From contig DASRJW010000136.1 in the NCBI GenBank assembly GCA_035649275.1, positions 1 through 55,998 on the forward strand: a DNA stretch of 55,998 nucleotides, given 5' to 3'. Positions 7,913-19,355 of this stretch are shown in pieces. Every line of letters begins with the position of its first letter. The first letter of the stretch is position 1. Source of the DNA: Candidatus Krumholzibacteriia bacterium. GTDB taxonomy: Bacteria; Krumholzibacteriota; Krumholzibacteriia; G020349025. The translations under genes and the position numbers were made by a program. Under the pieces are notes generated by a model that was not told the DNA's origin, ran no database searches, and saw nothing but the letters and a program-made list of their open reading frames with translations.

Positions 7913-8764
7913 ATGGGGATCGAGAAAGTCGGCGTCGTGGGCTGCGGTCTCATGGGTTCCGGCATCGCCCAAGTCTGCGCCGCCGCCGGCTATGCCACCA
8001 CGGTCACCGAGGTGGACGAGAAACGCCTGCAAGCCGGACTGGCGAAGATCGAGGCCCAGCTCGGGCGGAGTGTCGAGAAGGGTAAGCTGAGCGCCGCCGA
8101 CAAGGCCGCCCTTCTCGGGCGCTTGCAAGGCACCACGCGCCTGGCCGATCTGGGGAAGTGCGACTTCGTCATCGAAGCGGCCACCGAAGAGGCGGTGGCG
8201 AAGAAGCAGATCTTCGCCGACCTCGACGCGCGGCTGCCACAGCATGCTTTGCTCGCCAGCAATACGTCGTCGCTCACCATCATCGCCCTGGCCGCGGTGA
8301 CCCGGCGGCCGGATCGCGTCGTCGGCCTGCACTTCTTCAACCCGGTGCCGGTGATGAAGCTGGTCGAAGTGGTGCGGACCATTGCCACCAGCGACGAGGC
8401 CTGGGCGACCGCGAAGGCTTTTGCCGCTTCCTTGGGAAAGGAAGTCGTGGAGGCCAAGGACACCACCGGTTTCGTGGTCAACCGGCTGCTGGTGCCGTAC
8501 ATGCTGGACGCCATCCGTTGTTACGAGCAAGGGCTGGCCAGCAAGGAAGACATCGACCGCGGCATGAAGCTCGGCTGCGGCTACCCCATGGGACCCTTCG
8601 AGCTCCTGGACTTCGTGGGCCTGGACACGACCCTGTCCATCGCCGAGATCATGTTCGACGAGTTCCGCGAACCCCGCTTCGCGCCGCCCTCGCTGCTGCG
8701 CCGTCTGGTGCTGGCGGGCCATCTGGGCAAGAAGAGCGGGCGCGGCTTCTACGAGCATCGTTAG
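7913..8764 (+). CDS. hbd: 3-hydroxyacyl-CoA (3-hydroxybutyryl-CoA) dehydrogenase
   Basis: 283 residues, the length of single-function 3-hydroxybutyryl-CoA dehydrogenases. It oxidises 3-hydroxyacyl-CoA to 3-ketoacyl-CoA with NAD(P)+. The N-terminal Rossmann motif is VGVVGCGLMGSGIAQ. The catalytic region reads GLHFFNPVPVMKLVEVV (His of the His-Glu pair) and the C-terminal helical domain carries GFVVNRLLVPYMLDAI and GCGYPMGPFELLDFVGLD. AAGGAGAG lies 6 nt before the ATG. It sits between the thiolase and the crotonase, so three successive beta-oxidation-type steps are encoded together. An acyl-CoA dehydrogenase is missing from the window. The symbol hbd reflects chain length typical of the family; the actual specificity is unproven. 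Confidence 0.93.
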   Translation: MGIEKVGVVGCGLMGSGIAQVCAAAGYATTVTEVDEKRLQAGLAKIEAQLGRSVEKGKLSAADKAALLGRLQGTTRLADLGKCDFVIEAATEEAVAKKQIFADLDARLPQHALLASNTSSLTIIALAAVTRRPDRVVGLHFFNPVPVMKLVEVVRTIATSDEAWATAKAFAASLGKEVVEAKDTTGFVVNRLLVPYMLDAIRCYEQGLASKEDIDRGMKLGCGYPMGPFELLDFVGLDTTLSIAEIMFDEFREPRFAPPSLLRRLVLAGHLGKKSGRGFYEHR

Positions 8765-8796
8765 AGTTCCTGCGGCAGCCAAGGAGGCTTGAGCCC

Positions 8797-9573
8797 ATGC
8801 CGAACCTGCGCCTGAGCCGTGACGGTGCGGTGGCCACCGTCACCATCGACCGCGCCGAGAAGCTGAATGCCCTCGACGCCGCCACGCTGAACGAGCTGGA
8901 GGCGGCCTTCGATACCCTGCAGGCGGAGGCCGCGGTGCGCGCCGTCATTCTCACCGGCGCCGGCGAGCGGGCCTTCGTGGCCGGCGCCGACATCGGCGAG
9001 CTGGCGCAGCAGACGCCGCACGCGGGGAAGCTCACCGCGCAGCGCGGGCAGCGTCTCTTCCGCCGCCTCGAACTCTTCCCGAAGCCAGTGGTGGCGGCGG
9101 TGAACGGCTTCGCCCTCGGCGGCGGCTGCGAGCTGGCCCTCGCCTGCCACCTGCGCCTGGCCTCGGAGAACGCCCAGTTCGGCCTTCCCGAAGTGAGCCT
9201 GGGGATCATCCCGGGCTACGGGGGTACACAACGCTTGGCGCGCCTCGTCGGCCGCGGCCGGGCGCTGGAGCTCGTGCTCACCGGCAACCGGATCCATGCC
9301 GCCGAGGCCTATCGCATCGGTCTGGTGAACCGCGTGGTGCCGCTGGCCGCGCTCCTCGCCGAAGCGCGCGGCGTGGTGGACGCCATGCTGCGGAACGGAC
9401 CGCTGGCCGTGGAGGCGGCGCTTGAGGTCGTCCAGCACGGGCTCGAGATGCCCCTCGAGGAAGGCATGGTGCTCGAGGCCCTCGCCTTCGGCGTTCTCTG
9501 CGCCAGCGCCGACATGCGCGAAGGCCTGCAGGCTTTCCTGGAGAAACGCAAACCCGTCTTCGTGGGACGCTGA
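8797..9573 (+). CDS. Enoyl-CoA hydratase (crotonase family)
   Basis: 258 residues, typical of crotonases. It hydrates trans-2-enoyl-CoA to 3-hydroxyacyl-CoA. The oxyanion-hole segment AFVAGADIGEL and the catalytic glutamates are visible: GGGCELALACHLRLA and FGLPEVSLGIIPGYGGTQRL, both in the standard positions for an active hydratase. AAGGAGG lies 9 nt before the ATG. The gene starts 32 nt after the dehydrogenase and runs into the second thiolase after 41 nt. With its neighbours it would carry crotonyl-CoA to acetyl-CoA or the reverse. Crotonases include isomerases and decarboxylases, but both Glu residues plus context favour a hydratase. Confidence 0.92.
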   Translation: MPNLRLSRDGAVATVTIDRAEKLNALDAATLNELEAAFDTLQAEAAVRAVILTGAGERAFVAGADIGELAQQTPHAGKLTAQRGQRLFRRLELFPKPVVAAVNGFALGGGCELALACHLRLASENAQFGLPEVSLGIIPGYGGTQRLARLVGRGRALELVLTGNRIHAAEAYRIGLVNRVVPLAALLAEARGVVDAMLRNGPLAVEAALEVVQHGLEMPLEEGMVLEALAFGVLCASADMREGLQAFLEKRKPVFVGR

Positions 9574-9614
9574 AACGACTCAAGGGCGGCTCGAGCCCAA
9601 GGGAGGAACGGAAC

Positions 9615-10841
9615 ATGGCGAGCCAAAAGGCGCGGGCGGTCCTCCTCGGTGGCGCCCGCACCCCGATGACCGAGTGGTCCGGGGGCAAGAACGGGGCGGG
9701 CAAGCCCGGCGGCCGCCTGAAGGACGTGAGCGCCAACGACCTGGGAGCGGTGGCGGCGCGGGCGGCGCTGGAGCGCACCCAGGTGCCGGCGTCGGCGGTG
9801 CAGCACGTGGTGATGGGCAACGCCCTGCAGACGAGCGGCGACGCCATCTATGGTGCCCGGCATGTGGCGCTCAAAGCCGGCGTCCCCCAGGAGGTTCCGG
9901 CGCTGACGCTCAACCGGCTGTGTGGCAGCGGCATCCAGTCGGTGATCACGGCGACACAGCTGCTGCAGCTCGGCGAGGCGGACACGGTGTTGGCCGGTGG
10001 CATGGAGAACATGAGCCAGGCACCCCATGTGCTGCGCGGCTTGCGCTCGGGCCTCAAGCTCGGGCAGGGCGCTCTGGAAGATCTGCTCATGGTCGCGCTG
10101 CGCGATTCGTACTGCGGCCTGCTCATGGCGCAGACAGCGGAGAAGCTGGCGCAGGAGCGCGGCATCCCTCGCAGCGAGCAAGATGCCTACGCCTTCCGCA
10201 GCATGCGCGAGGCGCGGCGGGCTCTGGACCAGGGGCTCTTCGCCGAGGAAATCGCCCCGGTGACGGTGCGCTCGGGCCGCGGCGAGGAGGTGGTGCGCGA
10301 TGACGACCATCTGTTCGAGAAGCCGGACCTGGAGATCATGAGCCGGTTGCCGCCGGCCTTCGGTCCCGAGGGCATGGTGACGGCAGGGAATGCGAGCGGC
10401 ATCGTGGACGGCGCTGCGGCGGTGCTGGTCATGGCGCCGGACAAGGCGCGGGCCGAAGGCCGCCGGCCGCTGGCGGAAGTCCTCGACTGGGCGGTGGTCG
10501 GCGTCGACCCGAGCCGCATGGGCATCGGCCCCGTCCCGGCCATCCGGCGCGCCTTGGAGCGCGCCGGTCTCCGGCTCGAAGACATCGACCTGTTCGAGGT
10601 GAACGAGGCTTTCGCCGCTCAGTACCTGGCGGTGGAAAAGGAGCTGGAGCTGCCGCGAGAACGGGTGAACGTGAACGGTGGCGCCATCGCCATCGGCCAC
10701 CCGCTCGGAGCCACGGGGACTCGGTTGCTCCTCACCCTGGCGCTGGAGCTGCGGCGCCGCGGCAAGACCCACGGGGTGGCCAGCGCCTGCATCGGCGGCG
10801 GCCAAGGCATCGCGCTCGTACTGCGCAATCCGGAGGCATGA
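9615..10841 (+). CDS. Acetyl-CoA C-acyltransferase (thiolase), second copy
   Basis: 408 residues, slightly longer than the first thiolase because of an N-terminal insertion (WSGGKNGAGKPGGRLKDV). The active-site Cys is in LNRLCGSGIQSV, the His in NVNGGAIAIGHPLGATGTR, and the second Cys in CIGGGQG, so it should be catalytically competent. AAGGGAGGAA precedes the ATG by 6 nt. Its last codon and stop overlap the next gene by ATGA (10838-10841), implying translational coupling to the dehydrogenase that follows. It differs clearly from the first copy in this operon, so it is not a recent tandem duplicate. Confidence 0.92.
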   Translation: MASQKARAVLLGGARTPMTEWSGGKNGAGKPGGRLKDVSANDLGAVAARAALERTQVPASAVQHVVMGNALQTSGDAIYGARHVALKAGVPQEVPALTLNRLCGSGIQSVITATQLLQLGEADTVLAGGMENMSQAPHVLRGLRSGLKLGQGALEDLLMVALRDSYCGLLMAQTAEKLAQERGIPRSEQDAYAFRSMREARRALDQGLFAEEIAPVTVRSGRGEEVVRDDDHLFEKPDLEIMSRLPPAFGPEGMVTAGNASGIVDGAAAVLVMAPDKARAEGRRPLAEVLDWAVVGVDPSRMGIGPVPAIRRALERAGLRLEDIDLFEVNEAFAAQYLAVEKELELPRERVNVNGGAIAIGHPLGATGTRLLLTLALELRRRGKTHGVASACIGGGQGIALVLRNPEA

Positions 10842-11920
10842 CTTCTATGGGGCGGGAGATCCAGATCGCCGTGATCCCGGGAGATGGCGTCGGGCCCGAG
10901 GTGGTGCGCGAGGGCCTGCGCGTGTTGGACGCCGCCAGCGAGCTCGACGGCTTCCGTGTCCGCGCCACCACCTATCCCTTCGGCGCCGAACACTATTTGA
11001 AGACCCGGGAGCTCATGCCGGCGTCGGCGCTGGAAGAGATGAAGCAGTTCGATGCCATCTATCTGGGCGCCATCGGCGATCCCCGGGTGGAGACCGGGCT
11101 CTTGGAACGGGCCATCGTCGCCGGCGTGCGCTTCGGCCTCGATCTCTACGTCAACCTGCGGCCGGTGAAGCTGTACCACGAGGACTTGACGCCGCTGAAA
11201 GGGAAGAAGCCCGCCGACATCGACATGGTCTTCGTGCGCGAGAACACCGAGGATCTCTACGTCGGCATCCACGGCTTCTTCAAGCAGGGCACCGCCGATG
11301 AGGTGGCGCTGCAGGAAATGGTGATGACCCGCAAGGGGGTGGAGCGCGCCGTGCGCTACGCCTACGAGCTGGCCCGCAAGCCCGGCCGGCGGCAGCGCCT
11401 GATGCTCATCGACAAGAGCAACGCGCTGCGCGGTCAGGATCTGTGGACGCGGGTCTTCGCCGCCGTCGGCGCCGAGTACCCCGATGTCACCCAGGAGCAT
11501 GCCTACATCGACGCCGCCACCATGTGGCTGGTGAAGAATCCCGAGTGGTTCGACGTCGCCGTGGTGCCGAACATGTTCGGCGACATCATCACCGACCTGG
11601 GAGCGGCCATCCAAGGCGGCATGGGGCTGGCGGCCTCGGGGAACCTGCATCCCGGGCGCGTCTCCATGTTCGAGCCGATCCACGGCTCGGCGCCGAAGCA
11701 CGCCGGGCGCAACGTCATCTGCCCCTTGGCCGCCATCGCCGCGGTGCAGATGCTCCTCGATTACGTCGGACAGGAGCAGACGGCGGCGCGGGTCGAGCGC
11801 GCCATGGCCCGCGTGCTCGGCTCGGGTGCCATTCGGGATCTCTCCACCTCGAGCGGCACCCCCACCCCGGCCTACACCGACCAGGTGCTGGCGGCGCTGC
11901 GGGCCGGCGCCAAGGACTGA
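10838..11920 (+). CDS. Isocitrate/isopropylmalate dehydrogenase family protein
   Basis: 360 residues. This is a metal- and NAD(P)-dependent beta-decarboxylating dehydrogenase: the N-terminal [14 protein letters not shown], the substrate-loop region [18 protein letters not shown], and the metal-binding aspartates in [20 protein letters not shown] are all present, followed by [16 protein letters not shown]. The ENTE loop is more like isocitrate, homoisocitrate or tartrate enzymes than classic LeuB, so the substrate is left open. It overlaps the thiolase by 4 nt and ends the acyl-CoA operon; no other leucine-biosynthesis gene is near, which argues against LeuB by context. It may feed a TCA-linked step, which is inference. 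Confidence 0.85.
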   Translation: MTSMGREIQIAVIPGDGVGPEVVREGLRVLDAASELDGFRVRATTYPFGAEHYLKTRELMPASALEEMKQFDAIYLGAIGDPRVETGLLERAIVAGVRFGLDLYVNLRPVKLYHEDLTPLKGKKPADIDMVFVRENTEDLYVGIHGFFKQGTADEVALQEMVMTRKGVERAVRYAYELARKPGRRQRLMLIDKSNALRGQDLWTRVFAAVGAEYPDVTQEHAYIDAATMWLVKNPEWFDVAVVPNMFGDIITDLGAAIQGGMGLAASGNLHPGRVSMFEPIHGSAPKHAGRNVICPLAAIAAVQMLLDYVGQEQTAARVERAMARVLGSGAIRDLSTSSGTPTPAYTDQVLAALRAGAKD

Positions 11921-11988
11921 AGCGGTCTCGATTCGCCGCAATCGGGGCTTCTCTTCCCGGCCCTGCCGGCATATCGTCGAACGAGCGG

Positions 11989-12006
11989 CCGGCGAGGACT
12001 CGCCGG
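11989..12006. terminator. Hairpin between acyl-CoA operon and tRNA-Leu
   Basis: A perfect 8-bp stem, CCGGCGAG (11989-11996) with CTCGCCGG (11999-12006), and a 2-nt gap, ~70 nt after the dehydrogenase stop. It has no T-run, so it is a weak candidate for the operon terminator. Confidence 0.35.
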
Positions 12007-12061
12007 GAGCCGGCTTTGCTGCCCCGCGAGCCGCGCAAGACCTTGTCAGGACTTTGATTCC

Positions 12062-12147
12062 GCGAGAGTGGCGGAACTGGCAGACGCGCTAGACTTAGGA
12101 TCTAGTGGGCCACACCCGTGCGGGTTCGAATCCCGCCTCTCGCACCA
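12062..12147 (+). tRNA. tRNA-Leu (anticodon UAG)
   Basis: A class II tRNA with a long variable arm. Acceptor GCGAGAG (12062-12068) pairs with CTCTCGC (12137-12143), followed by discriminator A and an encoded CCA (12145-12147). The anticodon stem CTAGA/TCTAG encloses loop CTTAGGA, giving anticodon UAG (reads CUN leucine codons). The T-arm CGGGTTCGAATCCCG is intact. The trigger factor gene starts only 53 nt downstream, so tRNA processing may release the tig mRNA. Confidence 0.96.
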
Positions 12148-12199
12148 TGTGGGCGCCGGACGGCGAGGTCCGGCAGGCCGAAGCCTGGGAGCGTGGTCG

Positions 12200-13495
12200 G
12201 TGGAGACGCCTCTGGAACTCAAGGTGCAGACGACGAACGCCTCCGCATGCGGGCGCATTCTCAGCATCGAGTTCCCCCGCCGGCACTTCGAGGCGGAGCG
12301 CGAGCGGGTCTTGCGGGAGTTGCGCAAGCGCGTGGTCCGCCCGGGCTTCCGCAAGGGCAAGGTGCCCTTGGCGCTGCTGGAGCGCGACTTCGCCGAGCGC
12401 GTCCGGGCGGACGCCCTGGAGAAGCTGATTCCGGAGGTGACGAACCGGGCCATCGCCCAGGAAGGTCTGGACGTGATCTCCGTGCCCAACGTGCGCACCC
12501 TCGACCTGGAGCACCCGGAGATGGTGCGCATGGATGTGGAGCTGGAGGTGCGCCCGCGGCTGCCGGCGCTGGCGCTGGAGGCGCTCCGCGTCGAGGCCTG
12601 GAAGCCCGAGGTGCGCGAGGCGGACTTGGAGCAGGCCCTCGCTTCCGTACAGGAGGAGCAGGCGCAGTATGTCTCGGTGCAGCGCGAGGCCCGGGACGGC
12701 GACTTCGTCGTGCTCTCCTACGTGCCCCTGGACGCCGCGGGGAAAGAGGTGGTGGCGCAGCGGGTCGAGAACTATCCATTCCAGCTCGGCGAGGGCGAGG
12801 TCGTGGCCGAGTTCGAGGCGGCGACGCGGGGTCTCACCCCCGGACAGAGCGCCAAAGCAGAGGTGCAGTACGCCGCCGACCACGAGAACAAGGAAGTGGC
12901 TGGCAAGCTCGTTGCATTCCTCCTGACGTTGCAGGACGTGAAGGAAAAGCACCTGCCGGCGCTGGACGACGAGCTCGGGCGCGACCTGGGTCTGGAGAAC
13001 CTGGAGGCGCTGCGGCAGAAGGTGCAGGCGGATCTGGAGCGCCGCATGGCGGAAGCATCCGAACGGGACCTGCGGGAAAAGCTGGTGGATGGCCTCCTCA
13101 CCGCCCACCCCTTCGAGGTGCCACCGTCGATGGTGCAGCGCTTCCTGGATCTGGTGGTGGAGGATTACGAAGAGCGTCACCGCCGGATGCGCTTGGAAGT
13201 GGCGCCGGACAAGCGCGAGGCCCTGCGGCAGTCGGCGCAGCCCTCGGCGGAACGGGCGGCACGGCGCGCGCTCTTGGTGGAGCACCTGGCGACGCTGCAC
13301 GAGCTGCAGGCGACGGCGGAAGAAGTTGACAAGTGGATCGAGGAGAAGGTACCTGACGGTCCCGAGGCGCCGCGCCTGCGCCGGTACTTCGCCGATGCGG
13401 AGCGCCGTCGCCGCCTGCGGCACGATTTGACGGAAGACAAGGTGTTCGCCTTCGTGAAGAGCAAGGCGCAAGTGGTCGAGGTGCCCCGTCCCTGA
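12200..13495 (+). CDS. tig: Trigger factor, ribosome-associated chaperone
   Basis: 431 residues, the family's usual length. It binds at the ribosomal exit tunnel and shields nascent chains. The N-terminal ribosome-binding signature GFRKGKVPLALLE is present near residue 50; a peptidyl-prolyl isomerase domain follows (DGDFVVLSYVPLDAAGKEV to the end of a FKBP-like strand region), then the long helical C-terminal chaperone arms rich in Glu/Arg. GTG at 12200 is chosen because it begins the conserved N-terminal strand and has GGGAG upstream; earlier in-frame codons lie in tRNA-Leu. It is the first gene of tig-clpP-clpX, a common bacterial order for handling and degrading new proteins. Confidence 0.95.
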   Translation: METPLELKVQTTNASACGRILSIEFPRRHFEAERERVLRELRKRVVRPGFRKGKVPLALLERDFAERVRADALEKLIPEVTNRAIAQEGLDVISVPNVRTLDLEHPEMVRMDVELEVRPRLPALALEALRVEAWKPEVREADLEQALASVQEEQAQYVSVQREARDGDFVVLSYVPLDAAGKEVVAQRVENYPFQLGEGEVVAEFEAATRGLTPGQSAKAEVQYAADHENKEVAGKLVAFLLTLQDVKEKHLPALDDELGRDLGLENLEALRQKVQADLERRMAEASERDLREKLVDGLLTAHPFEVPPSMVQRFLDLVVEDYEERHRRMRLEVAPDKREALRQSAQPSAERAARRALLVEHLATLHELQATAEEVDKWIEEKVPDGPEAPRLRRYFADAERRRRLRHDLTEDKVFAFVKSKAQVVEVPRP

Positions 13496-13518
13496 AGGCC
13501 AGGGTGTGAAGGAGAGTC

Positions 13519-14163
13519 ATGGGCTACATTCCGATGGTCATCGAGCAGGAAGGACGGATCGAGCGTTCCTTCGACATCTACTCCCGCCTGCTCAAAGATC
13601 GCATCATCTTCCTCGGCTACGAGGTCAATGATCACGTGGCGAACCTGGTCATCGCCCAGATGCTGTTCCTCACCGCCGAGGATCCGAGCCGTGACATCCA
13701 TCTCTACATCAACTCTCCCGGCGGTTCGGTCTCGGCCGGGATGGCCATTTACGACACCATGCAGTACGTGGAAGCCGACGTGGCCACCACCTGCATGGGG
13801 ATGGCGGCGAGCATGGCCGCGGTGTTGCTGGCGGCGGGCACGAAGGGGAAGCGCGCGACGTTGCCGAACTCGCGCATCATGATCCACCAGCCCATGGGCG
13901 GTACCCAAGGGCAGGCCGCGAACATCGAGATCTACTCCAAGGAGATCCTGCTGATGCGGGAGCGCATCAACGAGATTCTGGCCAAGCACACCGGGCAGCC
14001 GGTGAAGCGCATCGCCAAGGACACCGATCGGGATTACTTCCTCTCCGCCCAGGAATCCAAGGACTATGGCTTGGTGGACCGGGTCATCGAACGCAGCGCC
14101 TCGCGGCAGCAGGAGAAGCCGGTCCCGGAGCGCGTGGCCCAGGAGAGCGAGAGCAACGCCTGA
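13519..14163 (+). CDS. clpP: ATP-dependent Clp protease proteolytic subunit
   Basis: 214 residues. This serine peptidase forms the tetradecameric chamber that degrades substrates unfolded by ClpX. The catalytic triad is visible: Ser98 in [11 protein letters not shown], His123 in MIHQPMGG and Asp172 in DTDRDYF. The N-terminal [30 protein letters not shown] is typical of mature-like ClpP with little propeptide. The tail beyond residue ~193 is a short hydrophilic extension. AAGGAGAG stands 6 nt before the ATG. It lies 23 nt after tig and 82 nt before clpX. Confidence 0.97.
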   Translation: MGYIPMVIEQEGRIERSFDIYSRLLKDRIIFLGYEVNDHVANLVIAQMLFLTAEDPSRDIHLYINSPGGSVSAGMAIYDTMQYVEADVATTCMGMAASMAAVLLAAGTKGKRATLPNSRIMIHQPMGGTQGQAANIEIYSKEILLMRERINEILAKHTGQPVKRIAKDTDRDYFLSAQESKDYGLVDRVIERSASRQQEKPVPERVAQESESNA

Positions 14164-14194
14164 GCCGGTGCGGCTCCGGCGGCTGCGGCGGCTG

Positions 14195-14203
14195 TGCTAA
14201 AAT
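14195..14203 (+). promoter_or_regulatory. Extended -10 promoter candidate for clpX
   Basis: TGcTAAAAT (TG at 14195-14196, -10 hexamer 14198-14203) in the clpP-clpX gap. There is no good -35, as expected for an extended -10 promoter. It would allow clpX to be made apart from tig-clpP. Confidence 0.45.
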
Positions 14204-14245
14204 CTGGCGCGCGCCAGAGGCTTCGAACCAGGGGAAGTCGGGTCC

Positions 14246-15472
14246 GTGATCAAGTGCTCCTTCTGCGGTCGGGGTCAAGACGAGGTCACCAAGCTCGTCT
14301 CGGGGCCGTCGGTTTACATCTGCAACGAGTGCATCCGTCTCTGTAACGACATCCTCGAAGAGGAGATGAGCAGCGTCCCCTCGCTGGACGTCTCCGAATT
14401 CCCCAAGCCGCAAGAGATCCGCGCCTTCCTGGACCAGTACGTGATCGGCCAGGAAGACGCCAAGAAGATCCTCTCGGTGGCGGTGTACAACCACTACAAG
14501 CGCATCTTCCACGAGCGGTCCGCCAACGACGTGGAGATCGACAAGTCCAACATCCTGCTCCTCGGCCCCACCGGCACGGGGAAGACCCTGCTGGCCCAGA
14601 CCCTGGCCCGCTTCCTCAAGGTGCCTTTCGCCATCGTCGATGCCACCACCCTCACCGAGGCGGGCTATGTCGGCGAGGATGTGGAGAACATCCTGGTGCG
14701 GCTGCTGCAGGCGGCGGAGTTCAACATCAGCAGCGCCGAGCGCGGCATCGTCTACATCGACGAGATCGACAAGATCGCCCGCAAGAGCGACAGCCCCTCG
14801 ATCACCCGGGACGTCTCTGGCGAGGGGGTGCAGCAGGCGCTGCTCAAGCTCCTGGAGGGCACCATCTCCAACGTGCCGCCTCAGGGCGGCCGCAAGCACC
14901 CGCAGCAGAAGTACATCGAGGTGAACACCAAGAACATCCTCTTCATCTGTGGCGGCGCCTTCGAGGGCTTGGAGAAGGTGGTGGAGCACCGCATCGGCAA
15001 GAAGGTGCTCGGCTTCGGCGCCGAGATCCACCGCAAGGACCGGCGCAAGCGCACCGCCGTGCTCAAACAGGTGGAGCCCGAGGACCTGCTGCGCTTCGGT
15101 CTCATCCCCGAGCTCATCGGCCGGCTGCCGGTGCTCGCAGTGCTGGAAGAGCTGGAGGAAAGCGCCTTGGTGGACATCCTGGTGCGCCCGAAGAACGCCC
15201 TGGTGAAGCAGTACCAGAAGCTCTTCGAGATGGAGGGCGCCGAGCTGGTGTTCGAACGCGAGGCGCTGCAGGCGGTGGCGCGGCTGGCGGCGGAGCGCGA
15301 AACCGGCGCCCGCGGCCTGCGCTCCATCCTCGAGAAGACGATGCTCGACATCATGTACGACCTGCCGTCGCGCGGCAATGTGCGCCGGCTCACGGTGACG
15401 GCGGACACCATCCTGAAGCGCCTGGAGCCGGAGTACGATTTCGAAGAGGAGAGTCGGGCGAAGGGCGCCTGA
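14246..15472 (+). CDS. clpX: ATP-dependent Clp protease ATP-binding subunit ClpX
   Basis: 408 residues. This AAA+ unfoldase feeds ClpP. The N-terminal zinc-binding domain (CSFCG then [10 protein letters not shown]) gives the C4 site; Walker A is GPTGTGKT, Walker [11 protein letters not shown], and the IGF-type ClpP-docking loop region reads KKVLGFGAE. The C-terminal small domain [24 protein letters not shown] matches sensor 2. GTG at 14246 starts exactly at the zinc domain, with AGGGGAAG upstream. A rho-independent terminator follows the stop. Confidence 0.97.
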   Translation: MIKCSFCGRGQDEVTKLVSGPSVYICNECIRLCNDILEEEMSSVPSLDVSEFPKPQEIRAFLDQYVIGQEDAKKILSVAVYNHYKRIFHERSANDVEIDKSNILLLGPTGTGKTLLAQTLARFLKVPFAIVDATTLTEAGYVGEDVENILVRLLQAAEFNISSAERGIVYIDEIDKIARKSDSPSITRDVSGEGVQQALLKLLEGTISNVPPQGGRKHPQQKYIEVNTKNILFICGGAFEGLEKVVEHRIGKKVLGFGAEIHRKDRRKRTAVLKQVEPEDLLRFGLIPELIGRLPVLAVLEELEESALVDILVRPKNALVKQYQKLFEMEGAELVFEREALQAVARLAAERETGARGLRSILEKTMLDIMYDLPSRGNVRRLTVTADTILKRLEPEYDFEEESRAKGA

Positions 15473-15500
15473 GCTTGACCGGCGCTCTCTGCCCGCGCGC

Positions 15501-15525
15501 ACCGAGGCCCGCCTCGGTTTTTTTC
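15501..15525 (+). terminator. Rho-independent terminator after clpX
   Basis: Stem ACCGAGG (15501-15507) / CCTCGGT (15512-15518) with a 4-nt loop, immediately followed by seven T residues. It is the clearest intrinsic terminator in the window and separates tig-clpP-clpX from lon. Confidence 0.88.
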
Positions 15526-15617
15526 TGTCTCCCGGGACCCTTGGCGCCCGGGGTGCCCCCACCTAGATTCGAACCATGCGCGCGGCGCCCCGCGCCCGTC
15601 CTCGGGGGGAAGCTGGC

Positions 15618-18059
<2,442 letters not shown>

Positions 18060-18085
18060 AGCCGCCCCGGCCCGCAGGAGACCCC

Positions 18086-18814
18086 GTGCGCATCCAATCG
18101 GTGCAGCTCGTCTGCAGCGCCGCCACCGCCGCCGACTTGCCCGGCGGTGCGGAACCGGAGGTGGCGGTCTCCGGGCGTTCCAACGTGGGCAAGTCCTCGC
18201 TTCTCAACAGTCTCTTCCGGCGCAAGGACCTGGCGCGGGTGTCGCGCACGCCCGGAAAAACCCAGCTGCTGCATTTCTATCGCGTTGACGAGCGCTTCCA
18301 CCTGGTCGACCTTCCGGGCTACGGTCATGCAGCTGTCCCGCAGGCGGTGCTGCGACGCTGGCGCGGGACGATGCAGGCCTACCTGCAAGAGCGGCGGCAG
18401 CTCGTCGGGGTCATCCAGCTCCTGGATTGCCGGCACGAGCCTTCGGCGCAGGATCGGGAGATGATCGCCTGGCTGCTCGAGGCGCGCCTGCACTTCTGCC
18501 TGGTGCCGACGAAGATCGACAAGCTCGGCCGCGGCGAGCGCCGCGGGGCGCTCTTGCGCCTGCTAGCGGCGTTGGAGCTCCCGGGTGATCTGCCCCTCGT
18601 TCCCTACTCGAGCCGGACCGGGGAGGGAAGGGAAGAGCTCCTGGGCTGGCTCGGGATGGCGCTCTCGCTGCCACCGGCAGGCCTCAGTGCGCCGCCGGTC
18701 GGAATGGGCCCGGTCGATGCTAGTCTGCAGCGGGGCACGCCGGGCCATGCCGGCGCCATGGATGGGAGTGCCGCGTCGTTCCCTGGACCACCCCGGCGAC
18801 GGGGGCGCCATTGA
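18086..18814 (+). CDS. engB: Ribosome biogenesis GTP-binding protein EngB/YsxC
   Basis: 242 residues. This small GTPase acts in large-subunit assembly. G1 is GRSNVGKSSLLNSL, the G2 region RVSRTPGKTQ, G3 DLPGYGHA, and G4 TKIDKLG, the standard EngB order. The family usually ends near residue 195-200; here ~40 extra residues (Pro/Gly-rich, ending PRRRGRH) follow and may be non-functional read-on. GTG at 18086 has GCAGGAG upstream. It lies 26 nt after lon, probably in the same transcript. A promoter for the next gene overlaps its stop codon. Confidence 0.93.
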   Translation: MRIQSVQLVCSAATAADLPGGAEPEVAVSGRSNVGKSSLLNSLFRRKDLARVSRTPGKTQLLHFYRVDERFHLVDLPGYGHAAVPQAVLRRWRGTMQAYLQERRQLVGVIQLLDCRHEPSAQDREMIAWLLEARLHFCLVPTKIDKLGRGERRGALLRLLAALELPGDLPLVPYSSRTGEGREELLGWLGMALSLPPAGLSAPPVGMGPVDASLQRGTPGHAGAMDGSAASFPGPPRRRGRH

Positions 18815-18840
18815 CCGGAGCGCGAGCCGCTACCTATACT
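18811..18840 (+). promoter_or_regulatory. Sigma70-type promoter overlapping the engB stop
   Basis: TTGACC (18811-18816) and TATACT (18835-18840) with an 18-nt spacer. The TGA of engB is inside the -35 box. It would drive the small heme-binding protein gene and perhaps purA. Confidence 0.65.
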
Positions 18841-18889
18841 TAGGTTCGCGATGGTCTGGGCAGGATGCTCCTGCAGCGCGAGGTGTTGC

Positions 18890-19282
18890 ATGCAGCGATG
18901 GCTGACCGTGGCTCTCACGCTCCTCTCCTTCGCCGCCGTGGCGCAGGTTCAGGCCACGCCCACTCTCATGCAGGCGCTGCCGACCTCCAGCCGCTTCCGC
19001 TGCCTCAACTGCCACACCATCCAGGATCCGAGCACGGCACAAGCAGCCCTCAATCCTTTCGGCCGTGCCTTCAAGGACAACGCCTCGCACTGGGATGCGA
19101 AGCTGGCGCGCAGCGGCGCCGACGGCGACAACTGCACCAATGGCTTCGAGCTCAGCGACGAAGACGGTGACGGCAAGCTGGATGTGGGGCGCACGGAGGA
19201 GCGCGGCAATCCCGGCGAATCCGGCTGCGCTTTGCAGCTCAGCACCACGACCTGGCAGAGCTTGAAACTGCTGTTCCGCTGA
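18890..19282 (+). CDS. Small exported protein with one CxxCH heme motif and a Ca-binding-like loop
   Basis: 130 residues. A signal peptide (residues 1-22, LTVALTLLSFAAVAQVQA) is followed by a single c-type heme attachment motif C38-L-N-C41-H42. Downstream, residues 90-98 (DEDGDGKLD) look like an EF-hand/thrombospondin type 3 calcium loop, and two more Cys (82 and 113) could form a disulfide. A periplasmic or surface electron carrier is suggested, with no distal Met ligand clearly assigned. The ATG at 18890 is preferred over 18851 because it opens the signal peptide and has GAGG 7 nt upstream. It is preceded by its own promoter and followed 73 nt later by purA, with no obvious functional link. 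Confidence 0.7.
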   Translation: MQRWLTVALTLLSFAAVAQVQATPTLMQALPTSSRFRCLNCHTIQDPSTAQAALNPFGRAFKDNASHWDAKLARSGADGDNCTNGFELSDEDGDGKLDVGRTEERGNPGESGCALQLSTTTWQSLKLLFR

Positions 19283-19355
19283 TTTCCGTGTGAATGTGCC
19301 TGTGCCGGCGCCGGGTGTCACCGGTGATGGCGGGAGTGCGTGCGAGGGGGAGACC

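Noticed and set aside
10838-11920. Calling the dehydrogenase leuB outright
   Set aside because: The substrate loop (ENTE) is not LeuB-like and no leucine genes are adjacent.
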